In this document: one piece after another, positions 54,055-62,661 of the stretch
How positions within the stretch are numbered: the stretch's first letter is position 1
Layout: every line of letters begins with the position of its first letter
Source of the DNA: Salinimicrobium sp. TH3
Lineage (GTDB): Bacteria; Bacteroidota; Bacteroidia; Flavobacteriales; Flavobacteriaceae
Direction: 5' to 3'
NCBI RefSeq assembly: GCF_026676115.1
Contig: NZ_JAPONB010000005.1
Span: forward strand, 124,001-188,000
DNA: 64,000 nucleotides
Program-made: the position numbers and the translations under genes
The notes under the pieces: generated by a model
Database searches by the model: none
What the model saw: the letters and a program-made list of their open reading frames with translations, nothing else
Told to the model about the DNA's origin: nothing

Positions 54055-55941
54055 ATGGCAACCGGAAACATTAATGTATCTGTTGAAAACATTTTTCCCT
54101 TAATTAAAAAGTTTTTATACAGTGATCACGAGATCTTTTTACGAGAATTGATCTCTAACGCCACAGATGCTACATTAAAGCTGAAGCACCTCGCTACCAT
54201 TGGAGAGACTACGGTAGAATATGGCAATCCTGTCATCGAAGTGAAGATCGACAAGGAAAAGAAACAGCTTATTATAAGCGACCAGGGAATTGGAATGACG
54301 AAGGAAGAGGTTGAAAAATACATCAACCAGGTAGCATTTTCGGGTGCTGAAGAATTTCTTGAAAAGTATAAAGATTCAGCCAAAGACAGCGGAATCATAG
54401 GTCACTTCGGGCTTGGATTCTATTCAGCTTTTATGGTGGCTAACAAGGTAGAGATCCTCACCAAATCCATCAAAGATGAGCCTGCAGCTCACTGGATCTG
54501 TGAAGGTACTACAGAATTCACACTTGAAGAAGCCGATAAAAAAAGTCACGGTACAGACATTATTCTTCATATCAATGAAGATGACAAAGAGTTCCTTGAA
54601 GAGAACAGGATTGAAGAGCTACTTGTGAAATACAACAAGTTTATGCCTATCCCAATTAAATTTGGAACTCGTGAAGAAACTTTGGAGCTTCCTGAAGATG
54701 CTCCCGAAGATGCCAAGCCAGAGACTAAAACGGTAGATAATATTGTCAATAATACCAACCCGGCCTGGACCAAGCAACCTACAGATCTTGAAGACAAGGA
54801 TTATAAGGATTTCTACAGGGAACTTTACCCTATGCAGTTCGAAGAACCTTTGTTTCATATTCACCTAAACGTGGATTATCCTTTTAATCTTACAGGAATT
54901 CTCTATTTCCCAAAGATGTCTCAGGATATGAACATCCAGAAAGATAAGATTCAGCTGTACCAAAACCAGGTTTTTGTGACCGACAACGTGGAAGGTATAG
55001 TTCCTGAATTCCTTACCATGCTACGTGGAGTAATAGACTCACCCGATATCCCGCTGAACGTGTCCCGTTCCTACCTGCAGGCCGATGGAGCTGTGAAAAA
55101 GATTTCCAGCTATATCACCCGTAAGGTAGCAGATAAACTGAAATCTCTTTTCAATAATAACCGTGAAGATTTTGAGAAAAAGTGGAATGACATCAAGATC
55201 GTTATCGAATACGGAATGCTTTCTGAAGATAAATTCTTTGAAAAAGCAAAAGACTTTGCTCTTTACCCAACAGTAGACGACAAATATTTCACTTTTGAAG
55301 AGTTTATTGAAAAGATCAAGGACAACCAGACCGACAAGGATGGCAACAGGGTAATTCTTTACGCTTCCAACCAGGATGAGCAGCACAGTTACATAGAAGC
55401 AGCCAAAGAAAAAGGTTATGAAGTTTTACTATTGGATTCTCCAATTGTATCTCACCTGCTTCAAAAACTGGAATCGGGAGAGGAAAAAGTTTCTTTTGCC
55501 CGTGTAGATGCAGATCATGTTGACAACCTAATTAAGAAGGACGAAGAGAAGATCTCCAAATTAAGTGAAGAGGAAAAAGAAAAGCTCAAAGCAGATTTTG
55601 AGAAAGTAGTACCAAAAGAGAAGTATACTGTACAACTTGAGGCTATGGATAGCAATGCGGCTCCTCTTATTATCACTCAGCCGGAATTCATGCGCCGCAT
55701 GAAGGAAATGCAGCAAACCGGTGGCGGCGGAATGTTTGGAATGGGTAAAATGCCCGAGATGTATAATTTGGTGGTGAATACCAACCATCCATTGGTTACT
55801 GAAATCCTTAATACAAAAACAGAAAAGAAACAGGAACGATTAATTAAACAATCCCTTGACCTGGCGAGACTGTCACAGAACCTTCTAAAAGGGGAAGAAT
55901 TGACATCATTTATTAAGCGAAGCTTTGAGATGATTAAATAA
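54055..55941 (+). CDS. htpG: Molecular chaperone HtpG (Hsp90)
   Basis: Cytoplasmic ATP-dependent chaperone. The 628 residues match the bacterial form. The GHKL ATPase domain shows FLRELISNATDA (about residues 27-38) with the Mg-binding Asn, ISDQGIGM, and GHFGLGFYSAFMVA; the middle and C-terminal dimer domains follow. An acidic insert near 210-225 (ELPEDAPEDAKPETK) takes the place of the charged linker of eukaryotic Hsp90. No CIRCE or HrcA site is seen in the 53915-54054 part of the upstream gap. Confidence 0.98.
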   Translation: MATGNINVSVENIFPLIKKFLYSDHEIFLRELISNATDATLKLKHLATIGETTVEYGNPVIEVKIDKEKKQLIISDQGIGMTKEEVEKYINQVAFSGAEEFLEKYKDSAKDSGIIGHFGLGFYSAFMVANKVEILTKSIKDEPAAHWICEGTTEFTLEEADKKSHGTDIILHINEDDKEFLEENRIEELLVKYNKFMPIPIKFGTREETLELPEDAPEDAKPETKTVDNIVNNTNPAWTKQPTDLEDKDYKDFYRELYPMQFEEPLFHIHLNVDYPFNLTGILYFPKMSQDMNIQKDKIQLYQNQVFVTDNVEGIVPEFLTMLRGVIDSPDIPLNVSRSYLQADGAVKKISSYITRKVADKLKSLFNNNREDFEKKWNDIKIVIEYGMLSEDKFFEKAKDFALYPTVDDKYFTFEEFIEKIKDNQTDKDGNRVILYASNQDEQHSYIEAAKEKGYEVLLLDSPIVSHLLQKLESGEEKVSFARVDADHVDNLIKKDEEKISKLSEEEKEKLKADFEKVVPKEKYTVQLEAMDSNAAPLIITQPEFMRRMKEMQQTGGGGMFGMGKMPEMYNLVVNTNHPLVTEILNTKTEKKQERLIKQSLDLARLSQNLLKGEELTSFIKRSFEMIK

Positions 55942-55962
55942 GGTCTTGTAATTTATAAAAGA

Positions 55963-56000
55963 AAAACCGCCTCTCTGCTTATATGGGAGGCGGTTTTTTT
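55963..56000. terminator. Bidirectional terminator after htpG
   Basis: AAAACCGCCTC and GAGGCGGTTTT pair around a 13-base loop, with T-runs for both strands. It lies between htpG and the converging hybrid-kinase gene. Confidence 0.85.
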
Positions 56001-56089
56001 ATTTAACATTAAGAGGTTTTGTTCTTTTGAACTACCAAAGATTTCCAGATATAATTTAATGAAGGTTTTTTGGATCGTTTCCCTGCCCT

Positions 56090-58297
56090 CTATTCCGCCT
56101 CAGGAACAACCGGCGTATTTAGATTCCTAAAGATCGTATTAAAAAAAGTGGGGATATCATATGGTTTTATTATGATGTCATTCATCCCGGAATCAAGGAT
56201 CTCATCCCGCATTTCCTGTACCTCTACTGCTGTCAAGGCGATCACAGGAACATCGGGATTAAATTCCCGAATCTTTTGGGTGGTTTCCATTCCGCTTAGA
56301 CCTGGCATGTTGACGTCCATCAATACCACCCCAAAATCTTCCTTTTTAAGCATTTCAATCGCCTCATAACCGTCCCCGGCTACCTTACATTTAAAATGAC
56401 GTTTTTCAAGAACTCTTCTGGTTACTACCTGGTTGATCCTGTTATCATCTACGATTAGGGCTTTTTTCAACACACTCTCTTCGGAAACATCCTCATCCCC
56501 AGATCGAGCAACAGTTTCTTCAGTTTCTCCTTTTTCAAACAAAATTTCAAAACTAAATATTGATCCTTCGCCTTCCTTACTTTCCAGGTGAATTTCTGAC
56601 CCAAACAACTTAAGCAGGTTCCTTACAATAGGTAGACCTAAACCTGTACCCTGATAATTATAATTGTTTGCCTTTAACTGGGAAAACTCTTCAAATATCT
56701 CCTGTTGTTTATTTTCAGGGATTCCCGTTCCGGTATCCCCCACTTCAAAATAAATAAGACATTTCCCGTTCTCACAATGAATAAATCTGGCGTTGATCCA
56801 AACCTTACCACGTTCGGTGAATTTCACTGCATTCCCGACAAGGTTCATGATGATTTGAGAAAGACGTACGGAGTCTCCAATAAGGATTCGTGGGATATTG
56901 TCATCAATGTTTAATTCAACCGTGTTATTATTTTGATGCCTTGTAAATTCAAAGGATTTTACGATACCTTTCATAAGACCCTTAAGGTTGAAAGGAGTAT
57001 TCTCCAGTGAAACTAACCTGGATTCCATTTTGTTCATTTGAAGAACATCGTTAATTAAAGCGAGCAGGTAATCGGCAGAAAACTTCAAGGATTTAAGGTC
57101 CTCTTCCATTTTTTTGTTTTGATTATCTTCCAGTAACAAAGATGTTAAACCCACCACCCCGTAGAGCGGAGTTCTTAATTCGTGGCTTACCGTAGAAAAA
57201 AAGCGGCTTTTTAAACTTGATAATCGCTCAGCCTCCTCTTTTGCGGCCAGTAATTCACTATTCTTACCCTTTAACTCGAGAATTAGTTGTCTTCTTGCAC
57301 GATTATTTCTCACAAGAAGTAAAATAAACAGGAGCATTACAATCGAGGAAATGAGCATGATATAAAAAATCTGCTCAGATTTTTCTATCGCCTCATCTTT
57401 ATACTGCTGCTCTCTTCTTGCTCTTTCCAGGTTCTCCCTGTATTGATTGGTTTCGAAACGAGCCTGGGCAACTTCCATTTGCTCCAGTTTTTCCTTTTCG
57501 TATAATTCGGCGTCGTATTCAATATACTTTTCAAGAGCCTTGTAAGCTTCTTCGAATTCCTTGTTTTTGAACAAAACTTTGGCATAACCATCGTAGGCAG
57601 TCACAGCTTCGTAGTAAAGAGAATCTTTTTCGGCAATTGCTATGGACTCTTCATAATAGTCCTTAGATCTTTCAAAATTGTCTTTCCCGGAATAATAGTC
57701 CCCAAAGAGGGAAGCGATTTGACTTTGGATGTAAGGATCCTTTACATTCCCAATAAGTCTTTCAACTTCCACCAGGTATGGATAGGCTTTATCATATTCT
57801 TTCATGTAAAGATGGGTCCATCCTTTGTTCATGAGAGGTGTTGCCCTGCTATCGGGATCATCCAGGTGGGATGCAGCTTTTATGGCTTTGTCATAATACC
57901 TAAAACCCTCCTCTACGGTTGCCTTGTTGGAAGTATACATATTCCCAAGGTTATTATATGCCCACCAGAGAAGTGTATCGTTTTTTACGATTTTGGCATA
58001 CTTTAAAGCTTTTTCGTAATTATTTTTAGCTCTTATCGTATCGTACAACTCATCATAAGTTATACCCAGGTTATTGTGACCGTGGTAAAGATTGTAATAA
58101 TCTTTTTCCTTTTCTGCCAGCTCTATTAAACGCAGGGAGTAGTCAATGGCTTTGCTGTACTCATAATCATTCATAGCCTCAGTAGACAAATCCAGAAGAT
58201 CACGAATACTATCACAAGCATTATCTTCTTCAGATTGGGAAAAAGAAAAGCCTGAAATCAGTAAAGCAAGAAAAAGAGAAGCGTAATTTGCATTCAA
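56090..58297 (-). CDS. Hybrid sensor histidine kinase with TPR sensor and receiver domain
   Basis: A 735-residue membrane signalling protein. After a signal peptide (cleavage near GFSFSQ) residues about 30-290 form TPR-like helical repeats in the periplasm, followed by one membrane helix near 311-331. The HisKA domain has His372 in STVSHELRTPL; the ATPase domain has the N box (NLVGNAVKFTE) and G boxes (GDTGTGIPE, GTGLGLPI). A C-terminal receiver has Asp661 in VVLMDVNMPG. There is no DNA-binding output, so phosphate must pass on, possibly by an Hpt protein. The start is TTG at 58297; no in-frame ATG fits and TAA closes the frame 12 bases upstream. Confidence 0.9.
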   Translation of the reverse strand: MNANYASLFLALLISGFSFSQSEEDNACDSIRDLLDLSTEAMNDYEYSKAIDYSLRLIELAEKEKDYYNLYHGHNNLGITYDELYDTIRAKNNYEKALKYAKIVKNDTLLWWAYNNLGNMYTSNKATVEEGFRYYDKAIKAASHLDDPDSRATPLMNKGWTHLYMKEYDKAYPYLVEVERLIGNVKDPYIQSQIASLFGDYYSGKDNFERSKDYYEESIAIAEKDSLYYEAVTAYDGYAKVLFKNKEFEEAYKALEKYIEYDAELYEKEKLEQMEVAQARFETNQYRENLERARREQQYKDEAIEKSEQIFYIMLISSIVMLLFILLLVRNNRARRQLILELKGKNSELLAAKEEAERLSSLKSRFFSTVSHELRTPLYGVVGLTSLLLEDNQNKKMEEDLKSLKFSADYLLALINDVLQMNKMESRLVSLENTPFNLKGLMKGIVKSFEFTRHQNNNTVELNIDDNIPRILIGDSVRLSQIIMNLVGNAVKFTERGKVWINARFIHCENGKCLIYFEVGDTGTGIPENKQQEIFEEFSQLKANNYNYQGTGLGLPIVRNLLKLFGSEIHLESKEGEGSIFSFEILFEKGETEETVARSGDEDVSEESVLKKALIVDDNRINQVVTRRVLEKRHFKCKVAGDGYEAIEMLKKEDFGVVLMDVNMPGLSGMETTQKIREFNPDVPVIALTAVEVQEMRDEILDSGMNDIIIKPYDIPTFFNTIFRNLNTPVVPEAE

Positions 58298-58433
58298 TTC
58301 TGCAACATGTTAAGTTCGATAATAGGGCAATGCAAATTATTTATTTTTAGCATCTTATCCAACAAAATTTTAAAATTATATTAAAATCCTTAATCTTTTG
58401 TTAAAGTATTCACCCCAACAACATCTTACAAAA

Positions 58434-58468
58434 AAAAGAACCCGAATTTCTTAAATTCGGGTTCTTTT
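58434..58468. terminator. Terminator after the S1/P1 nuclease
   Basis: A perfect 16-bp stem (58434-58449 with 58453-58468, core GAACCCGAATTT) with a CTT loop; the minus-strand side ends in a long T-run, so it terminates the nuclease gene upstream of the hybrid kinase. Confidence 0.88.
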
Positions 58469-58484
58469 ATATTATAGAAAGATC

Positions 58485-59264
58485 TTACTTATAAATTTCA
58501 TTAAGAATACTGGCTAACCTTAGACCTCCCTTCTGGATTTGGTCATGAACCACAGGAAACCATTCATACATATATTTATAACCTAATTTTTCGCCTGTTT
58601 CAGCCGAATTATAAACTTTGTTGGCAAGTTTTTTAGACTCGTACATCCAGTCCAGGATCGATCCCTTCTGAATATTACGTATTTGTTCTTTAGAGAGCTC
58701 ATCGGTATTGTAAGCAAGTTCTGTGTAGCTCATGTCAAAATCATTGATCATTTCACTGTCCCATACTCTGTGAAGGTTTGAGCCATCTCCAAACCATCTA
58801 ACCTGTATATCATTACCCCCTTTGTCTTCTCCTCTCCCGGCGTGTAATGGCTGGTGTAGGTCTCCCACAAAATGCACGAGCATTTTCAAGGCAAATTCTT
58901 TATCTTCTTTAGAGGCATTTTTATCTTTTAATACCTTAATAGAAGAATTAATAGCATGGATCAGGTCCCCACCGGGATTGGCTTTTTCCTTAGAGTATTC
59001 AGTCTCTCCCGGTTCAAGATTCACATAATGCCAGGAGTTGTATTTTCTATAGGCTGGATCACTTTTAATATCATCACCAAAAGTAGATACAAAAGCCAAA
59101 TTCATCCCGTCAAGAAGTTCTCTAACCTTTGCTTTTGCTTTTTTGGATAAATGCTGTTCTGCCACTTCTCCTGTAGCTCTGTGGCCCGTCCTGCCCCAGT
59201 CATTTTCAGAAGCAAATGTGAAGGTAGAAATAAACAAAGCCGCAGCAAGTAAATAAATTTTCAT
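58485..59264 (-). CDS. Secreted S1/P1-type nuclease
   Basis: A 259-residue exported zinc-dependent phosphodiesterase cleaving single-stranded nucleic acids. The signal peptide ends near TFASEN, bringing Trp23 (NDWGRTGH) close to the mature N-terminus, where family members use Trp and His as zinc ligands. Other ligands are visible in KYNSWHYVNLE, LVHFVGDLHQPLHAG and DKGGNDIQVRWFG. It probably gathers nucleotides or phosphate from outside nucleic acids. Monocistronic, with its own terminator. Confidence 0.95.
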   Translation of the reverse strand: MKIYLLAAALFISTFTFASENDWGRTGHRATGEVAEQHLSKKAKAKVRELLDGMNLAFVSTFGDDIKSDPAYRKYNSWHYVNLEPGETEYSKEKANPGGDLIHAINSSIKVLKDKNASKEDKEFALKMLVHFVGDLHQPLHAGRGEDKGGNDIQVRWFGDGSNLHRVWDSEMINDFDMSYTELAYNTDELSKEQIRNIQKGSILDWMYESKKLANKVYNSAETGEKLGYKYMYEWFPVVHDQIQKGGLRLASILNEIYK

Positions 59265-59600
59265 GTGTTATTATTTTTTGGTCCGTAAAGATAGAAAAAG
59301 GTGGACATTTTTAAGTGAATTTCAAAAATCCTGCCTAATTTTCCCTTTTTTGAAAGGTTGTAAAGACTAACAGGAAATATTATTTTTAAAAAGACGAATT
59401 TGAGCCGGTGAAAATTTCCTAGAATGAAGTGTTAAAAGCCGAAAGTTCCGGATTATGCGGGGTCATCCTCGAAAACATGATCCAAATCCTTCACAAAATT
59501 GAAGGTAAAAACCTTGAAAATTTAAAATCCTATAATTAAATCCACCGGTCTCTACACCTTCAATTGATCCAGGGATATCTGGATTTATAAAAAACTTAAA
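59265..59600. other. Non-coding gap between the S1/P1 nuclease and HAD gene
   Basis: This 336-base gap lies between two divergent genes and should hold both promoters. I see only a small hairpin, ATCCAG/CTGGAT at about 59568-59585, just before the HAD gene, and no exact TAnnTTTG element or gene that I can support. Confidence 0.6.
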
Positions 59601-60419
59601 ATGACCTATAAGATTATCTTTACCGATATTGACGGCACCCTGCTCAACAAGGACCGACAACTCTCGCCGCTTACGCTGAAGGTTTTTGAGCAACTCAGGG
59701 AAAGAATTCCGGTAGTCCTTATTTCTTCCCGAATGCCACAGGCTATGAAGCACCTTCAGGAAGAATTGGATATTACTCATCACCCACTTATCTGCTACAA
59801 TGGAGCTTTAATAAATATTGATGGGAAAACAGAGGGATCAAAGGAAATTCCGTGGACAATAATTAAAGATCTGCACGATTTTAATCTTGAACTGGATTGT
59901 CATATCAGCCTTTATAATAACACCGACTGGTATGTTCCCAAAATGGATCAATGGGCGAAAAGGGAGGAAAACAATACTAAAGTTACTCCCCAGATCAAAT
60001 CGACTAATGCTGTTTTAGAGGACTGGAAGAATTCAGAAAAAGGAGCTCATAAGATCATGTGCATGGGGGAAACAGATAAAATAAATGCTATTGAAAATCA
60101 CCTTTTTAAAAGGTTTAAGGATCAACTACATTTGTATCGGTCCAAGGACACTTACCTGGAAATCACCAATAAAGATGTATCAAAGCTTACGGCTGTAAAA
60201 TTTTTACTGGATAAACATTTTAATTTCTCTCTAAAAGAAACTATTGCTTTTGGCGACAATTACAACGATTTTGAAATGCTAAAAGCAGCAGGAATGGGAA
60301 TTGCGGTTGGGAATGCGCGCCCGGAAATTCTTGCAATTGCCAAACAGGTAACCCATCACAATACCGAAGACGGAGTGGCAAAAAGCTTACAACAATTATT
60401 TAACCTCTCTCAGTTTTAA
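59601..60419 (+). CDS. Cof-type HAD-IIB family phosphatase
   Basis: A 272-residue cytoplasmic hydrolase of the haloacid dehalogenase superfamily. The nucleophile motif is FTDIDGTLL (Asp8, Asp10), motif II is VVLISSRMPQAM, the motif III lysine is in KLTAVKFLL, and motif IV is IAFGDNYNDFEML. The type IIB cap fills about 85-190. Such enzymes remove phosphate from sugar phosphates, FMN or PLP; the substrate is not clear. It is separated from the DUF819 gene by 55 bases. Confidence 0.93.
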   Translation: MTYKIIFTDIDGTLLNKDRQLSPLTLKVFEQLRERIPVVLISSRMPQAMKHLQEELDITHHPLICYNGALINIDGKTEGSKEIPWTIIKDLHDFNLELDCHISLYNNTDWYVPKMDQWAKREENNTKVTPQIKSTNAVLEDWKNSEKGAHKIMCMGETDKINAIENHLFKRFKDQLHLYRSKDTYLEITNKDVSKLTAVKFLLDKHFNFSLKETIAFGDNYNDFEMLKAAGMGIAVGNARPEILAIAKQVTHHNTEDGVAKSLQQLFNLSQF

Positions 60420-60474
60420 TAAATTTTTAAGACACTTCTAAAAGTCGTATTTTGCCGGCCTTTAAAGAAAAATT

Positions 60475-61746
60475 ATGGACAATCCCCCTATTTTTACTAA
60501 TGACGCCATAGTCCTTGGACTATTAATGCTGGCGTTAGGATTCGTATTCTTCACCTCTTCTAAAGAAGAAGGTTTTTGGTATAAATTTTATAAAGTAGTA
60601 CCGGCGCTGTTGATGTGTTATCTCATCCCGGCGATTCTTAACTCCCTCAACATAATATCTGACGAGACTTCCAATTTGTACTTTGTTGCAAGTCGTTATC
60701 TGCTCCCGGCTTCCCTGGTGTTGATGACACTAAGTATTGATCTCAAGGCAATATTTAACCTGGGACCAAAAGCTCTTATCATGTTCTTTACAGGAACTAT
60801 AGGTATTATTATTGGCGGCCCGATTGCTATTCTTATTATTTCTGCTTTCTCGCCCGAGACTGTTGGAGGTGTAGGCCCAGATGCTGTATGGCGGGGACTA
60901 TCGACCCTCGCAGGAAGCTGGATTGGTGGCGGAGCAAACCAGGCCGCCATGCTGGAGATCTTTGAATACAACCCCGATCTTTACGGCGGAATGGTTCTCG
61001 TAGACATTGTGGTAGCCAATCTATGGATGGCAATCCTGCTCATGGGAATTGGTAAAAGCGACCGAATTGACGAATGGCTTCGTGCCGACAATTCGGCTAT
61101 TGTTAGTCTAAGAAAAAAAGTAACCGCCTATGCCGACAGTGTGACCCGCAATCCCTCTCTTCCTGATCTTATGATCATGCTGGCCCTCGCCTTTGGAGCA
61201 GTTGGTTTTGCCCACTGGAGTGCCGATGGAATTTCTGAATATCTATCTTCTAATTTTGCAGCTTTTCGGGATAATAAATCGGCATTATCATCCTTTGCCT
61301 CTTCCTTTTTCTGGATGATATCTATCGCCACTGCGGTGGGTATAATCCTGTCATTCACCCGGGCCAAGGAATATGAAGGCGCAGGAGCGAGTAAACTGGG
61401 GAGCGTATTTATTTATTTTCTTGTAGCCACAATAGGTATGAAAATGGATCTTACGATGGTCTTTGACAATCCGGGGCTTATTGGAATAGGCCTGGTTTGG
61501 ATGAGTATTCACGCCGGCTTATTGATCCTTGTTGCAAAACTAATTAAAGCGCCTTACTTTTTTCTCGCAGTTGGAAGCCAGGCAAACGTTGGAGGTGCAG
61601 CCTCTGCTCCTGTAGTTGCAGCTGCCTTTCACCCTTCTCTTGCTACTGTGGGTGTGCTTTTAGCAGTTTTTGGATATGTAGTAGGAACATACGGCGCTAT
61701 CCTGAGTACAATTTTAATGCAACTGGCTGCCGGGGGCCAAGGTTAA
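60475..61746 (+). CDS. DUF819 family membrane protein
   Basis: A 423-residue inner-membrane protein with about ten or eleven hydrophobic helices. It matches DUF819 (YjcL-like), with GSWIGGGANQAAMLE near residues 159-173 and GSQANVGGAASAPVVAAAF near 367-385, the symmetric Gly/Ala-rich blocks of a probable transporter. No substrate is known. TATTTTGC at 60449-60456 before the ATG resembles the element in front of the SSS symporter gene. The DUF4369 gene follows at 47 bases. Confidence 0.9.
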   Translation: MDNPPIFTNDAIVLGLLMLALGFVFFTSSKEEGFWYKFYKVVPALLMCYLIPAILNSLNIISDETSNLYFVASRYLLPASLVLMTLSIDLKAIFNLGPKALIMFFTGTIGIIIGGPIAILIISAFSPETVGGVGPDAVWRGLSTLAGSWIGGGANQAAMLEIFEYNPDLYGGMVLVDIVVANLWMAILLMGIGKSDRIDEWLRADNSAIVSLRKKVTAYADSVTRNPSLPDLMIMLALAFGAVGFAHWSADGISEYLSSNFAAFRDNKSALSSFASSFFWMISIATAVGIILSFTRAKEYEGAGASKLGSVFIYFLVATIGMKMDLTMVFDNPGLIGIGLVWMSIHAGLLILVAKLIKAPYFFLAVGSQANVGGAASAPVVAAAFHPSLATVGVLLAVFGYVVGTYGAILSTILMQLAAGGQG

Positions 61747-61793
61747 AAAGGAAATTTTTAGCATATTTGCGCGCATTTTACCAAAAGAAAAAA

Positions 61794-62525
61794 ATGAAAA
61801 AAATAGGATTATTATTACTCGCCCTTGCTATGTTGGCGGCCTGCTCGTCTGAAGAAAAAAATCTCAAGATCCAGGGGAAAGTTCAGGGATTAAAAAAAGG
61901 AACCCTTTACCTTCAAAAGGTGGAGGACACCAGCCTGGTTACTATTGATTCTGTAGTAATGAAGGGAAACGAGACCTTTGCTTTTGAAACCTTCATAGAA
62001 AGTCCGCAGGTATTATATCTTTATCTAAACAAGAAAGACAATAATATTTACGACGACCGCATCCTGTTTTTTGCCGAGCCCGGTGAAATGACCATCAACA
62101 CTACTCTCAAGAAATTTGAAGATGATGTGGTCGTGGAGGGTTCCGAAAATCAAAAAAAGCTATTGGAGTACCAAAAAATGGTAAACCGTTTTAATACCCG
62201 AAATCTTGAACTCATCCAACAGAGTGTAAAGGCACGGCAGGAGGATAACCTGGCTTCTTTAGATTCAGCAAATGTGGAATATGACAGGCTCTTGAGAAGA
62301 AGGTATCTTTTTACCGTGAATTTCGCTATCAATAATAAGGATCTTGAAATAGCCCCTTATCTGGCCATGTCTGAAGTGTTTGACGCTAATATTAAATATC
62401 TTGACACCATATACTCTTCCCTTAGTCCCAAAGTAAAGGAGTCCCGGTATGGAAAGAATCTTAAAGAATTCCTGAAGGAACGCCGGGAAAATGAAAAAGT
62501 GCAGGAAGAAGCTAATTCCCAATAA
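61794..62525 (+). CDS. DUF4369-domain lipoprotein
   Basis: A 243-residue lipoprotein. From the ATG at 61794 the signal runs to the lipobox LAACSSEE (Cys18). The DUF4369 domain follows (LKIQGKVQGLKKGTLYLQKV to about residue 115), a beta domain frequent in Bacteroidota, often placed before a thioredoxin-like part. Here the thioredoxin part is missing; the rest is a charged, helical C-terminal half that ends KVQEEANSQ. Role unknown, perhaps outer-membrane or periplasmic upkeep. CATATTTGC at 61762-61770 may be part of a promoter. Confidence 0.85.
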   Translation: MKKIGLLLLALAMLAACSSEEKNLKIQGKVQGLKKGTLYLQKVEDTSLVTIDSVVMKGNETFAFETFIESPQVLYLYLNKKDNNIYDDRILFFAEPGEMTINTTLKKFEDDVVVEGSENQKKLLEYQKMVNRFNTRNLELIQQSVKARQEDNLASLDSANVEYDRLLRRRYLFTVNFAINNKDLEIAPYLAMSEVFDANIKYLDTIYSSLSPKVKESRYGKNLKEFLKERRENEKVQEEANSQ

Positions 62526-62553
62526 CCAGCCTGTCAAAAACTTGTAATTACCC

Positions 62554-62581
62554 ATCCCGCCAACCGGCGGGATTTTTTTTG
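62554..62581 (+). terminator. Terminator after the DUF4369 gene
   Basis: ATCCCGCC (62554-62561) and GGCGGGAT (62566-62573) form a perfect stem with loop AACC, followed by eight T. Confidence 0.92.
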
Positions 62582-62661
62582 TCTCTGTTTTTGGAAAGGT
62601 TTAATACTTCCTTAGTAAAGCTTATTTCCTGAAATCTTTATTTTGAGAAAAAGCAATAAAA

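Noticed and set aside
59463-59783. 106-residue minus-strand frame before the HAD gene
   Set aside because: It runs into the first part of the HAD gene on the other strand and has no domain; the upstream gap looks non-coding.
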